From JAZTYK01 sp045636925 (GTDB lineage Bacteria; Bacillota; Clostridia; Oscillospirales; Butyricicoccaceae), in NCBI GenBank assembly GCA_045636925.1, contig JAZTYK010000014.1, forward strand, positions 1 through 31,485: a stretch of 31,485 nt of DNA, given 5' to 3'. The translations under genes were made by a program, and so were the position numbers. Within the stretch, counting starts at the first letter, position 1; each line of letters begins with the position of its first letter. The notes beneath the pieces were generated by a model. That model was not told where the DNA came from and ran no database searches. It saw only the letters and a program-made list of their open reading frames with translations. This document shows, in pieces, positions 1 to 7,304 of this stretch.

Positions 1-576
1 ACTGTACCACTTGCCAAAATGCTGCTTGCGGTTTTCCAAGCGATCAAAGTGCCGGCTGAGGAAAGCCGTATCATTCATCCGCACATAATTCCACACGGTG
101 GGCACACCGGCAGAAAGGGGCGTTTCAGACAGGCTGTCGCAAGGCACACCGTTCCGGAAGAAATCCTCCGGCTTACAGGGCGCGCCCAGATAAAAATCAT
201 CACAGAAATACACGAACTGCTCTGCCAGACCGGGGATCCGGTGGATATTCAGCTCGATGGGGTGAGAGCTGAAAGTAGGCAGGTATTCTTTTGGAATATA
301 ATCCTCATGCCGCACCACATTCAGCTTGGGATGGGCCAGATTCAGCCATGCAGGCACGTGTCCCCAAGTGATCAGATGCACCCGATTGACCCAAGGCGCA
401 TAGGTTTCTACAGCACGGAACCAATAATGCAGGGTATCCCAGTCACGATAGCGGACCGGGGCGCAGTCTCCCTTTTCCGCAGGCTGCTGCCAGCGTGCTT
501 TTTCCGCCTGCCATGCGGGATCGTTGCCATCCACCCAGGTGATGACAAAATCAATTGTTTGGTTTTGCTGTTTCAT
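1..576 (-). CDS. Stealth-family sugar-phosphate transferase (5' part, cut by window edge)
   Basis: The minus-strand frame is open from the start at 576 to the window edge (192 codons, no stop). The N-terminus reads IDFVITWVDGNDPAW, the Stealth conserved region 1 signature. From about residue 42 comes region 2, with RYRDWDTLHYWFRAVE, then HLITWGHVPAWLN, HPIELNIHRIPGL and FVYFCDDFYLG, whose acidic pair is probably metal or sugar-nucleotide binding. Known members are capsular polysaccharide hexose-1-phosphate transferases, which transfer a sugar phosphate from a nucleotide sugar to a glycan. Regions 3 and 4 would lie beyond the window. The ATG at 576 is preceded by a GGGGTGG ribosome site six bases away. 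A promoter lies at 632-661. No capsule gene is visible on this side, so the acceptor is unknown. Family assignment is confident; the substrate is not. Confidence 0.85.
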   Translation of the reverse strand, partial: MKQQNQTIDFVITWVDGNDPAWQAEKARWQQPAEKGDCAPVRYRDWDTLHYWFRAVETYAPWVNRVHLITWGHVPAWLNLAHPKLNVVRHEDYIPKEYLPTFSSHPIELNIHRIPGLAEQFVYFCDDFYLGAPCKPEDFFRNGVPCDSLSETPLSAGVPTVWNYVRMNDTAFLSRHFDRLENRKQHFGKWYS

Positions 577-602
577 GGCGCCACCCCATATATCTACATT
601 AT

Positions 603-616
603 TGTACAAATGTACA
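603..616. repeat. Paired TGTACA palindromes, possible operator
   Basis: TGTACA occurs twice, separated by AA (603-608 and 611-616). Each copy is itself a palindrome and the pair is also an inverted repeat. It lies just downstream of the predicted start of transcription of the Stealth gene, where a repressor could bind. This is inference; no known operator is recognised. Confidence 0.3.
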
Positions 617-631
617 GAATACTCCAAGTTA

Positions 632-661
632 AGTTTACTACAGAACCATTAAGAATGTCAA
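632..661 (-). promoter_or_regulatory. Predicted promoter of the Stealth-family gene
   Basis: On the minus strand there is a perfect TTGACA (-35, at 656-661), an 18-base spacer and TAAACT (-10, at 632-637). The leader to the ATG at 576 would be about 50 bases. The -10 box is weak. Confidence 0.45.
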
Positions 662-831
662 TGAATCCGTCATCTCCTCCTCTCTTTTGGCTCTGACACC
701 GAATATTGCCTTTCGCACAAGGCAGCTCGCCCGGCTTGCCGGCTTTATAGCAGATGCAACAGTGCTCAGCGATCATTTATTGTTCTGTGCTGATGTAACG
801 ATTCTTTCTGCCTCATAAGCACATCGCCGCA

Positions 832-861
832 AACAGCCTCCCACTCCGGGAGGCCGTTTTT
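832..861 (+). terminator. Hairpin terminator without an obvious gene
   Basis: GCCTCCC (836-842), a five-base loop and GGGAGGC (848-854), extended by AAC/GTT across one mismatch, are followed by TTTTT at 857-861. The T run is only on the plus strand. No plus-strand gene lies upstream within the window, and the next gene has its own promoter downstream, so the transcript that ends here is unknown. Confidence 0.6.
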
Positions 862-916
862 GTTGCCGAAAAAGCGGCTGCAACTGGCAGTTGCTAAAAA
901 TTCAAAGGCGGCTTGG

Positions 917-945
917 TGGACTTTTAGCGCAAAACACGATATAAT
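917..945 (+). promoter_or_regulatory. Predicted promoter of the HTH membrane regulator
   Basis: A perfect TATAAT at 940-945 is preceded by TGGACT (917-922) with a 17-base spacer. The leader before the start at 991 is about 40 bases. Confidence 0.65.
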
Positions 946-990
946 TTCAGCAAAGAATCCCATCACCCCCAAAGAAAAGGAGGCATGGAT

Positions 991-1959
991 ATGAGTCTTG
1001 GAAGCAATATTTATCGTTTGCGTACCCGCCGCAGGCTGTCCCAGGGCGATCTGGCAGATGCCCTGCAGGTCTCCCGACAGTCGATCTCCAAGTGGGAGGT
1101 AGGCGGTGCCGTACCCGACCTGGATAAGCTGCTGGCCCTCAGCGACCTGTTTGGGGTCAGCCTGGATGATCTGGTGCGGGGTGAGGTGCCGGAGGAAGCA
1201 CCGGAGATTTCTGCTGCACAATCTCAACCGGAAGCCGAAGCTGCGGCTGCGACGCCCGACACAGCAGAAGATGGCTCTGGCGAAGGCGGAAGTATCTTCA
1301 AAACGGTTCTCATCTGTGTATTGGTGATTTTAGGCCTACTGATGCTGCCCGCCATCTTTTTCAGTCCCTCGTCGTGGCCGGGGATCCTCTTGTGGCTGGT
1401 GGTCATCGGCTTGGGTTATGCAATTTGGATACGGATCCGGGAACGCGAAGCAGCGCCACCTGAACAAGAAGCTCCGTATTCTCGCAAAAAGAAGCTGCGT
1501 CTTGCTTTCCTGTTCTTTGGCGTTCTGCTTATTTTGGTTTTGGGGCTGATCTTTACACTGTACAAGCCAACGCCCTATGCGCAGGCAGCCGACTATTCTG
1601 CCATATTGCCCGAAGCAGACGCTCCCATTACCTGGGCCGCATTCCACGGAGGAAAGTACGCCATTTCCTACACCCTGAAAAACACATCTTCTGAAGATTT
1701 CATTATATCCAAGGAAAAATGCATGGTCGAGATCAAACAAAACGGAAAATGGCATCTTCTCAAGGAACTGTCTGTGCCCTCATATATCGAGGAAACCTTT
1801 TGGCTGGATGCCGGAGAATCCCACAGTTCTCACTTTTATTTTCATCAGATCTACGGCAGACTGAAACCGGGTGAATATCGGCTGGTGTTCTATGTCTATT
1901 CCATAGAAACCCCTCCCGCTAAGAAATACTGGATCGCAAAGGAGTTCACCATTCAGTAG
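991..1959 (+). CDS. Membrane-anchored XRE-family HTH regulator with extracytoplasmic Ig-like domain
   Basis: 322 residues. Residues 3-60 form an XRE/Cro helix-turn-helix: LSQGDLADALQVSRQSISKW, then PDLDKLLALSDLFGVSLDDLV. An Ala/Glu/Pro-rich linker follows (about 65-100). There are two hydrophobic stretches at about 107-150, a basic cytoplasmic loop, and another membrane segment near 170-190. The remaining ~120 residues (YTLKNTSSEDFIISKEKC, then a GEYRLVFYV strand) resemble a small bacterial immunoglobulin-like domain (Big_14 type), probably outside the cell. This suggests a one-component regulator that binds DNA at the membrane and senses outside; that is inference. The start is the ATG at 991, seven bases after AAGGAGG; the in-frame ATG at 985 is one base from it. 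It stands alone, with its own promoter and terminator. Confidence 0.8.
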   Translation: MSLGSNIYRLRTRRRLSQGDLADALQVSRQSISKWEVGGAVPDLDKLLALSDLFGVSLDDLVRGEVPEEAPEISAAQSQPEAEAAAATPDTAEDGSGEGGSIFKTVLICVLVILGLLMLPAIFFSPSSWPGILLWLVVIGLGYAIWIRIREREAAPPEQEAPYSRKKKLRLAFLFFGVLLILVLGLIFTLYKPTPYAQAADYSAILPEADAPITWAAFHGGKYAISYTLKNTSSEDFIISKEKCMVEIKQNGKWHLLKELSVPSYIEETFWLDAGESHSSHFYFHQIYGRLKPGEYRLVFYVYSIETPPAKKYWIAKEFTIQ

Positions 1960-1963
1960 CAAC

Positions 1964-1997
1964 AAAAAAGAAGCCTTCGGTGGAAGGCTTCTTTTTT
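1964..1997. terminator. Bidirectional terminator between the HTH regulator and ddl
   Basis: GAAGCCTTC, loop GGTG and GAAGGCTTC form a perfect 9-bp stem flanked by six A and six T. It can end the plus-strand HTH gene and the minus-strand ddl operon, which converge here. Confidence 0.9.
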
Positions 1998-2006
1998 ATG
2001 TTTGGT

Positions 2007-3227
2007 TTACCGTTTTGCGCCCTTGCTGCCCTTGGCGCCGCCCAGCTGGGCGGTGGACAGCAGGTTGGTATCAAAGGAGAACTGCAGCTGCTTCCGCTGG
2101 CGCTGGCGCTTGAGGGCCAGACGCACCAGTTCATCCATCAGTGCGGTAAAGCTTAATCCAGTGGCCTCCCACAGGTAGAAGGACAGGGATCCGGGAATTG
2201 TATTGATCTCATTAACGAAGATCTCGCCGCTGTCACCGTCGATCATACAGTCTACCCGGCAAACACCGGCGGCACCCACGGCGCGGAAGGCATCCACGCA
2301 CATCTTGCGGATGGTCTCAGCGGTGGCATCATCCAGATCGGCGGGCACCTTGCGGGCAAGGCTGCTCATGCCCTCGCTTCCACCGCCGGATTTTGCGCCC
2401 TTGCTTCCCTTGCTGCCGCCACCCGACTGATATTTGTCGGCATAGGTCAGGAAATCGGTGGCATTTAAGGGCTCTTCACAGACAGAAGCTCTGGCCTCAT
2501 CGGCATCGCCCAGCACCGAGCAGTTGATCTCGCGCAGCTTTTCAACGGCGCGCTCGCAAAGGGCATACTCCGTATAATGGAACGCCTCTTCCAGCGCCTC
2601 TTCCAGCGCCTGCCGGTTTCTTGCCTTTCCGATGCCCACGCTGCTGCCCAGATTATAAGGCTTCACAATGACAGGATAGCCGATTTTCTGCTCGATTTCA
2701 TCCATGGCGGCATCGGGATCGGTGTAGTACGCACCGCGACCGATCTTGACCCCGGGCAGACAGGGCACACTGGCGATGTTGAACATCGCCTTCATGGCCC
2801 ACTTATCCATACCGATGGCGCTTGCGCACACATCGGGACCGGTGTAGGGCAGCTCCAGCCGCTCAAAATGAGCCTGCATGGTGCCGTCTTCACCGCCGGT
2901 ACCGTGGAAAATGGGCAGCGCCACGTCCAGCGTGGCCACCACACTGCTGCCAAAGGGCTTTTGCTTCTCCAGCACCAGCACGGTCTGATCCTTTTGCTTC
3001 ATCATGACTACCTTTTGCGCTTGCGCCAGGGCAGAGGGAATATCCCGGTAGGTCTCCAGCTTCTTCAGATGCTGGCCGGTGTAGAACTCCCCGGCCTTGC
3101 TGACATACACAGGGATGACCTGATATTTCGTTTCATCCATGGCACCAATGGCCTGCATGGCGGTGATGACGGAAACCTCGTGCTCAACACTGGCACCGCC
3201 AAAAAATACGCCTGCGCGGATCTTCAT
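2007..3227 (-). CDS. ddl: D-alanine--D-alanine ligase with Gly/Ser/Lys-rich loop and tail
   Basis: 406 residues, ATP-grasp family; joins two D-alanines in the cytosol for peptidoglycan. The N-terminal lobe opens with GVFFGGASVEHEVSVITA. HGTGGEDGTMQ (108-118) and VKPYNLGSSVGIGKA (188-202) are the substrate and ATP loops. RVDCMID (324-330) and VNEINTIPGS (338-347) carry the metal ligands D326, E340 and N342. It is longer than typical Ddl (about 310-360) because of a loop, SGGGSKGSKGAKSGGGSEGM (268-287), in the region that closes over the active site. The peptide is echoed at the C-terminus (GGAKGSKGAKR, 396-406), which may be typical of a clostridial subgroup. The start has a GAAAGGA site eight bases upstream. 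It is the last gene of the operon, 35 bases after the MurF-type gene. Confidence 0.92.
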   Translation of the reverse strand: MKIRAGVFFGGASVEHEVSVITAMQAIGAMDETKYQVIPVYVSKAGEFYTGQHLKKLETYRDIPSALAQAQKVVMMKQKDQTVLVLEKQKPFGSSVVATLDVALPIFHGTGGEDGTMQAHFERLELPYTGPDVCASAIGMDKWAMKAMFNIASVPCLPGVKIGRGAYYTDPDAAMDEIEQKIGYPVIVKPYNLGSSVGIGKARNRQALEEALEEAFHYTEYALCERAVEKLREINCSVLGDADEARASVCEEPLNATDFLTYADKYQSGGGSKGSKGAKSGGGSEGMSSLARKVPADLDDATAETIRKMCVDAFRAVGAAGVCRVDCMIDGDSGEIFVNEINTIPGSLSFYLWEATGLSFTALMDELVRLALKRQRQRKQLQFSFDTNLLSTAQLGGAKGSKGAKR

Positions 3228-3262
3228 AGGATCAGTCCTTTCTATCAGGAATAAGAAAATAC

Positions 3263-4894
3263 TTAGTAGTTATCGGTGAGGTCGTTCAGCAGCAGCACCA
3301 TTTTATCTTCCAGTCGGGCGCCGCGGGCCATGGCCATGGCCTCCTGCACGGTATTTGCCCGCAGGATGGCGCTTTCTGCCATGCCGCCTTCCTTCGCACC
3401 GGCCAGAATGGCATCGGTGCGGGGCTGGCTGCCCACCAAAATCAGCAGATCACAGTTGCCCACCGTCTTTTGCCCCAACGCCTTGTTGTATTCCAGCTCT
3501 TTGTCACCCAGCTCTACCAGACCGGGAGTGATGACGATCTTGCCGCCACGGCACATGCCAAGGGTCTCCAGCGCCACAGCCGCGCCGGCCGGGTTGGAAT
3601 TGTACGCATCATCAATGATGGTGAGATCCCCCGCCTGCTTCAGCTCCAGACGGTGGGGCGCGCCCTCCAGCTGACGGACGGCAGGCACCATGGCCTTCAG
3701 GGACACACCCATACGATGTGCCACCGCCACAGCACCGGCGATGTTCTGCACATTGGCGCCGCCCAGCAGACGGGTGCTGTATTCCTGCGTGCTGCCGTCG
3801 GGGGCTGTTACGGTAAAGACCGAGCCGCTGCGACCGATGCGCACATCAGACACCTTGTAATCCTTGCCATTTTGTCCGTAAGACACGATCTCCTGGTCAT
3901 AGCTGTGGTTTGCCACCAGAGCACTATCGAAGTTCAGGAACACAGGGCCTTTTCCCCGAACGGCATCGGCCAGTTCCAGCTTGGTACTGACGATATTTTC
4001 CACCGAGCCAAAAGTCTCCAGATGCTGGGGGCCGATGGAGGTGATGATGGCCATATCCGGCTGGGCCAGCTTGCAGATTTCTGCTATATCTCCTACGTGT
4101 CGGGCGCCCATTTCACACAGAAAAATCTCGTGGGTAGGACGCAGTCCCTCACGCACCGAGCGAATAACGCCCAAGGTGGTGTTGTAATTACCCGGCGTCA
4201 TAAAAACATTATATTTTACAGACAGTAATTGGTCGAGGAAATACTTAACACTGGTCTTGCCGTAGCTGCCGGTAATGCCGATAACCGTCAGATTTGGGCT
4301 GTCACGCAGGATGTGTTCGGCCTCGTTGTAATAATGCTGATTGATGGCCTTTTCCATGGGGCTGTTGATGCCGCTGTACAGCATCACCAGATAGGGCTGC
4401 AGCAAAATCTGCAAGGGCACACGCAAAGCAAACAGCACCACTGCTGCCACAAACAACCCGCCTGCCAGCTTGCTGCCGCCCCAGATGCCCACAAAGCTTA
4501 GCGCCAGGAAGGCATAGGTGCACAGGTTCCACAGCACCAGCACCACACCGGCGGTAACCAGCATGCGCTTGACGCGGGGAGTGTAAACCAACGGCTTTTT
4601 GGCCTTGGGCGGACGGTTGATCAGCACAAACAGACCTGTGGCCAACAGGATCAGCCACCAACGGTAACCAACCAGCAGGGGCGCCGCACCCACCGCCAGC
4701 AGCAAGGTGGGCACGATGCGCTTTGCGCTCCAGGTCTCCTTGCGATTGATTTTTAAATAATTGGTATACGACAAGCGCTGATAGCCATTCAGCTGATACA
4801 TATGCAGTGACCGCTTGAGGGTCAGCCAGGTGCAGATCAGCGGGCAGACAAACAGCAGCAACAGATCCAGCAAGATACTAATAATCCGTTCCAT
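3263..4894 (-). CDS. murF: Membrane-anchored MurF-type ligase (UDP-MurNAc-tripeptide--D-Ala-D-Ala ligase family)
   Basis: 543 residues. The first ~175 contain about four to five hydrophobic segments (near 3-24, 60-77, 79-92, 112-136, 142-160) with basic loops. The Mur ligase core begins near 195 with the P-loop VIGITGSYGKTSVK (K213). It continues with TPGNYNTTLGVIRSV, EMGARHVGDIAEICKLAQP, ITSIGPQHLETFGSVENI and the MurF-diagnostic DDAYNSNPAG, then a C-terminal domain. MurF adds D-Ala-D-Ala to the UDP-MurNAc-tripeptide, and ddl, which makes that dipeptide, follows directly. The usual N-terminal precursor-binding domain of MurF is not visible; the membrane region takes its place. So the acceptor (soluble or lipid-linked) is uncertain. 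The ATG at 4894 is six bases after CGGAG; the ATG at 4900 abuts it. There are 15 bases between the hydrolase stop and this start. Confidence 0.82.
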   Translation of the reverse strand: MERIISILLDLLLLFVCPLICTWLTLKRSLHMYQLNGYQRLSYTNYLKINRKETWSAKRIVPTLLLAVGAAPLLVGYRWWLILLATGLFVLINRPPKAKKPLVYTPRVKRMLVTAGVVLVLWNLCTYAFLALSFVGIWGGSKLAGGLFVAAVVLFALRVPLQILLQPYLVMLYSGINSPMEKAINQHYYNEAEHILRDSPNLTVIGITGSYGKTSVKYFLDQLLSVKYNVFMTPGNYNTTLGVIRSVREGLRPTHEIFLCEMGARHVGDIAEICKLAQPDMAIITSIGPQHLETFGSVENIVSTKLELADAVRGKGPVFLNFDSALVANHSYDQEIVSYGQNGKDYKVSDVRIGRSGSVFTVTAPDGSTQEYSTRLLGGANVQNIAGAVAVAHRMGVSLKAMVPAVRQLEGAPHRLELKQAGDLTIIDDAYNSNPAGAAVALETLGMCRGGKIVITPGLVELGDKELEYNKALGQKTVGNCDLLILVGSQPRTDAILAGAKEGGMAESAILRANTVQEAMAMARGARLEDKMVLLLNDLTDNY

Positions 4895-4909
4895 AAGCAT
4901 CTCCGTTTC

Positions 4910-5677
4910 TTACAGGAAGGCTTCCATCACTGCCTTAAACTGCGGCCAGTTATCGGCATGCGAGAAATGTCCGGCGTTTTGAATGACCGCCAAACCAGAG
5001 CCGGGGATCTTTTGCTCCATGATCTGTCCGTACAGCACCGGGGTATCGGCATCGCGGTCACCGTAAACCAGCAGCACTTCTGCTGTAATTTTGGGCATCA
5101 GATGCTGCAGATCCACCCGTAGCACATTGTTCATGGTCTGCCGCATAACGGGAGAAGCCGCCTTATAGTCTGCGCTGCTGCGCTTGTCACGCATTTCTTC
5201 GTACAGATCACCAAACAAGGGCTTGGTGATGGGATTGGTACCCAGCACCTTGGCGGTCTTGTACAATGCAAGCTTCACCTTGGTCTTCATGCTGCGGGGC
5301 AGCACCACACCGGTAGACCCCATCAGCACGGCCTTTTCACACTGCAGCGGATGGGTTTCATCACCCATCAGGCTCAGCGCAATGCGTCCGCCGTGGGAAT
5401 GGGCCATCAAAATGACCTCAGTCAGGTTCAGCTGACGGCAGAACTCCAGCGTAAACCTAATATAATCCTCCAGCTTCAGCGGCTGCTTGGGCTCGTCGGT
5501 GCCGCCCACACCGGGCATATCAAAGGCCAACACCCGGTAACCACGGCCGGAGAGCAGATCGAAGATGGGCTGATACAGCTCCACGGGTGCGCCCCAGCCA
5601 TGCAAAAACAGCACGGTCTGGGCACCGGTGCCCTGGTCTATATAATGGACATTCAGTCCTTGGATGGTCATATGCAT
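4910..5677 (-). CDS. Alpha/beta hydrolase
   Basis: 255 residues, the full length of a classic alpha/beta-fold hydrolase. FLHGWGAP (oxyanion-hole HGW, near 26) is followed by the nucleophile elbow AHSHGG (Ser94), the acid in YGDRDADTP (Asp209) and the base in NAGHFSHAD (His237). There is no signal peptide, so it should be cytosolic. The substrate cannot be told from sequence; relatives include esterases, lipases and C-C hydrolases. A GTG at 5686 lies inside the GAGGTG ribosome site, so the ATG at 5677, six bases after it, is the better start. It is the first gene of an operon with the MurF-type ligase and ddl, hinting at a cell-envelope role; that is inference. Confidence 0.85.
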   Translation of the reverse strand: MHMTIQGLNVHYIDQGTGAQTVLFLHGWGAPVELYQPIFDLLSGRGYRVLAFDMPGVGGTDEPKQPLKLEDYIRFTLEFCRQLNLTEVILMAHSHGGRIALSLMGDETHPLQCEKAVLMGSTGVVLPRSMKTKVKLALYKTAKVLGTNPITKPLFGDLYEEMRDKRSSADYKAASPVMRQTMNNVLRVDLQHLMPKITAEVLLVYGDRDADTPVLYGQIMEQKIPGSGLAVIQNAGHFSHADNWPQFKAVMEAFL

Positions 5678-5737
5678 CTCGTTCACCTCTTGTCAGAGTT
5701 CCGTATACCCTACATATACACATAGGAATTCAATGAT

Positions 5738-5766
5738 ATTCTATCACGATATTGCTTTCCCCGCAA
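5738..5766 (-). promoter_or_regulatory. Predicted promoter of the hydrolase-murF-ddl operon
   Basis: On the minus strand TTGCGG (5761-5766), a 17-base spacer and TAGAAT (5738-5743). The leader to the ATG at 5677 is about 55 bases. No separate promoter is obvious before the two downstream genes. Confidence 0.6.
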
Positions 5767-5797
5767 GCGATATTTCATTCCTTCTACCACCGCAAAC

Positions 5798-5840
5798 GAA
5801 AAAACATCCTGCACACAAGCCTGTGTACAGGATGTTTATA
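5798..5840 (-). terminator. Terminator of the trkA-trkH operon
   Basis: ACATCCTG (5804-5811) pairs with CAGGATGT (5828-5835), and the inner CACA/TGTG lengthens the stem. On the minus strand the hairpin is followed by six T. It starts just after the trkH stop at 5847. Confidence 0.85.
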
Positions 5841-5846
5841 TTTTGC

Positions 5847-7289
5847 TTATCTCCGCCAGGTTCGGGGCATGCAGACCGCCAGCAAAGGCAGGATTTCCAG
5901 TCGTCCCGCCAGCATATTAAAGATAAAGACCAGCTTGGAAAATACGCTGTATGCGGCATAGTTGCCGGTGGGACCCACCATTTCCAGACCCGGACCGATA
6001 TTGTTCAGCGTGGCAATGACTGCTGTAACATTACTGGTTGTGTCAAATCCATCCAGTGAGATCAGCAGCAGACTGCCCACAAAGATCAACACATAAAGGA
6101 TCAAAAATCCGGCGATACTGGTCACCATTTCCGGTGCCACCCGCTTGCCGTTAAACCGCACCACCTCGACCCGGTTGGGCGAAATGGATTTTTTCATCTG
6201 ACGGTAACCCTCTTTGCAGAGGATAATGATGCGGGACACTTTCATGCCGCCGCCGGTGGAGCCGGCACAGCCGCCGACGATCATCACGACCAGCAGCACC
6301 GTGCGGCTTAGTTCGGGCCACAGGTTGAAGTCTGCCGAAGCAAAGCCGGTGGTGGTCATAACGCTGGACACCTGGAACGCCGCATGCTTCAGCGCCTCCA
6401 ACGCACTGTCAAAGTGGTTCAGAATGTTCACCGTTACCACAGCAATAGCCGCCAGCATCACGCCAAAATAAACCCGCAGTTCCTCGTTGCGAAAGGCCTC
6501 TTTTGCACGCTTGGTCAAAATCAGATAATAGCAGCCGAAATTGACACCGAACAATGCCATAAAGACGGCAATGATCACCTGTGTGGCACTGTTATAGGCC
6601 GCCACAGAACTGTTCAGCAAACCAAAACCGCCGGTGCCCGCCGTACCAAAGGACAGCAGCATGGAATCAAAAATCGTATTGCCCGCAATCAGCAGCAAAA
6701 CGAACTCCAGCAAGGTAATCACCAGATAAATGGTGTACAAATATTTTGCAGTTTCCCGACTGCGGGGCACCAGCTTGGATACCGCAGGACCGGTGCTCTC
6801 CGAACGCATCAGGTGAATATCACCGCCACCGCTGGACAAAGACTGCGTCATCATGACAAATACCAGCACGCCCATGCCCCCGACCCAGTGCGTAAAGCTC
6901 CGCCAGAACAAGTTGGCGCGGCTCAGGGCTTCCACATCGGTAAGGATGCTGGCGCCAGTGGTAGTAAAGCCGGAAACCGTTTCGAAAAAGGCATCCACAA
7001 AAGAGGGGATCTCACCACTGAATACAAAGGGCAGCGCACCGCCCAAACTCAATACCACCCAGCCCAGCGCCACCGCCACCAGGCCTTCTCTGGAATAAAT
7101 GGTGCGTGTGCTGACCCGCAGGCGAATGAGAAAGTAAGATGCCGCAGCCAATATGCCGGCTGTAAAAATATAGACGCAGGCACAGGACCATTCCCGATAG
7201 AAAAGCGCCACCGCCACCGGCAGCAGCATCAGTCCCGCTTCCACCAGCAGCAACATGCCTACAATATAGGCAGTCATTCGTTTATTCAT
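5847..7289 (-). CDS. trkH: TrkH/KtrB-family potassium uptake channel subunit
   Basis: 480 residues, strongly hydrophobic throughout, a polytopic membrane protein of the TrkH/KtrB K+ transporter superfamily. The four pore-loop selectivity filters are visible in order: SGFTTTGAS, GTGGFGLL, MTTTGFASAD and LNNIGPGLE, each with its conserved glycine. GGCAGSTGGGMKVSRIIIL near the third repeat is also typical of the family. It forms the ion pathway and is gated by the NAD-binding TrkA encoded just upstream (15 bases between trkA stop and this start). The ribosome site before the ATG at 7289 is weak (GAAAGCGTGACGG), so translation may be coupled to trkA. Length is normal. Whether Na+ or H+ is co-transported cannot be told. 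Confidence 0.94.
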   Translation of the reverse strand: MNKRMTAYIVGMLLLVEAGLMLLPVAVALFYREWSCACVYIFTAGILAAASYFLIRLRVSTRTIYSREGLVAVALGWVVLSLGGALPFVFSGEIPSFVDAFFETVSGFTTTGASILTDVEALSRANLFWRSFTHWVGGMGVLVFVMMTQSLSSGGGDIHLMRSESTGPAVSKLVPRSRETAKYLYTIYLVITLLEFVLLLIAGNTIFDSMLLSFGTAGTGGFGLLNSSVAAYNSATQVIIAVFMALFGVNFGCYYLILTKRAKEAFRNEELRVYFGVMLAAIAVVTVNILNHFDSALEALKHAAFQVSSVMTTTGFASADFNLWPELSRTVLLVVMIVGGCAGSTGGGMKVSRIIILCKEGYRQMKKSISPNRVEVVRFNGKRVAPEMVTSIAGFLILYVLIFVGSLLLISLDGFDTTSNVTAVIATLNNIGPGLEMVGPTGNYAAYSVFSKLVFIFNMLAGRLEILPLLAVCMPRTWRR

Positions 7290-7304
7290 GCCGTCACGCT
7301 TTCT

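Larger units (their letters stand above)
577..990. other. Intergenic region of 414 bases with two promoters and one unassigned terminator
   Basis: I see no convincing gene here. It separates the minus-strand Stealth gene from the plus-strand HTH gene. It holds the Stealth promoter (632-661), two TGTACA palindromes in its leader, a plus-strand hairpin terminator (832-861) and the HTH gene promoter (917-945). A 60-codon minus-strand frame at 594-776 exists, but it has no family resemblance I recognise and it overlaps the promoter. The stretch 690-830 has short inverted repeats (for example GCCTT/AAGGC at 709-724) but no fold I can name. Confidence 0.6.

Noticed and set aside
594..776. A 60-codon Cys-rich frame on the minus strand upstream of the Stealth gene.
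   Set aside because: It overlaps the likely promoter and leader, and I see no good ribosome site or family.
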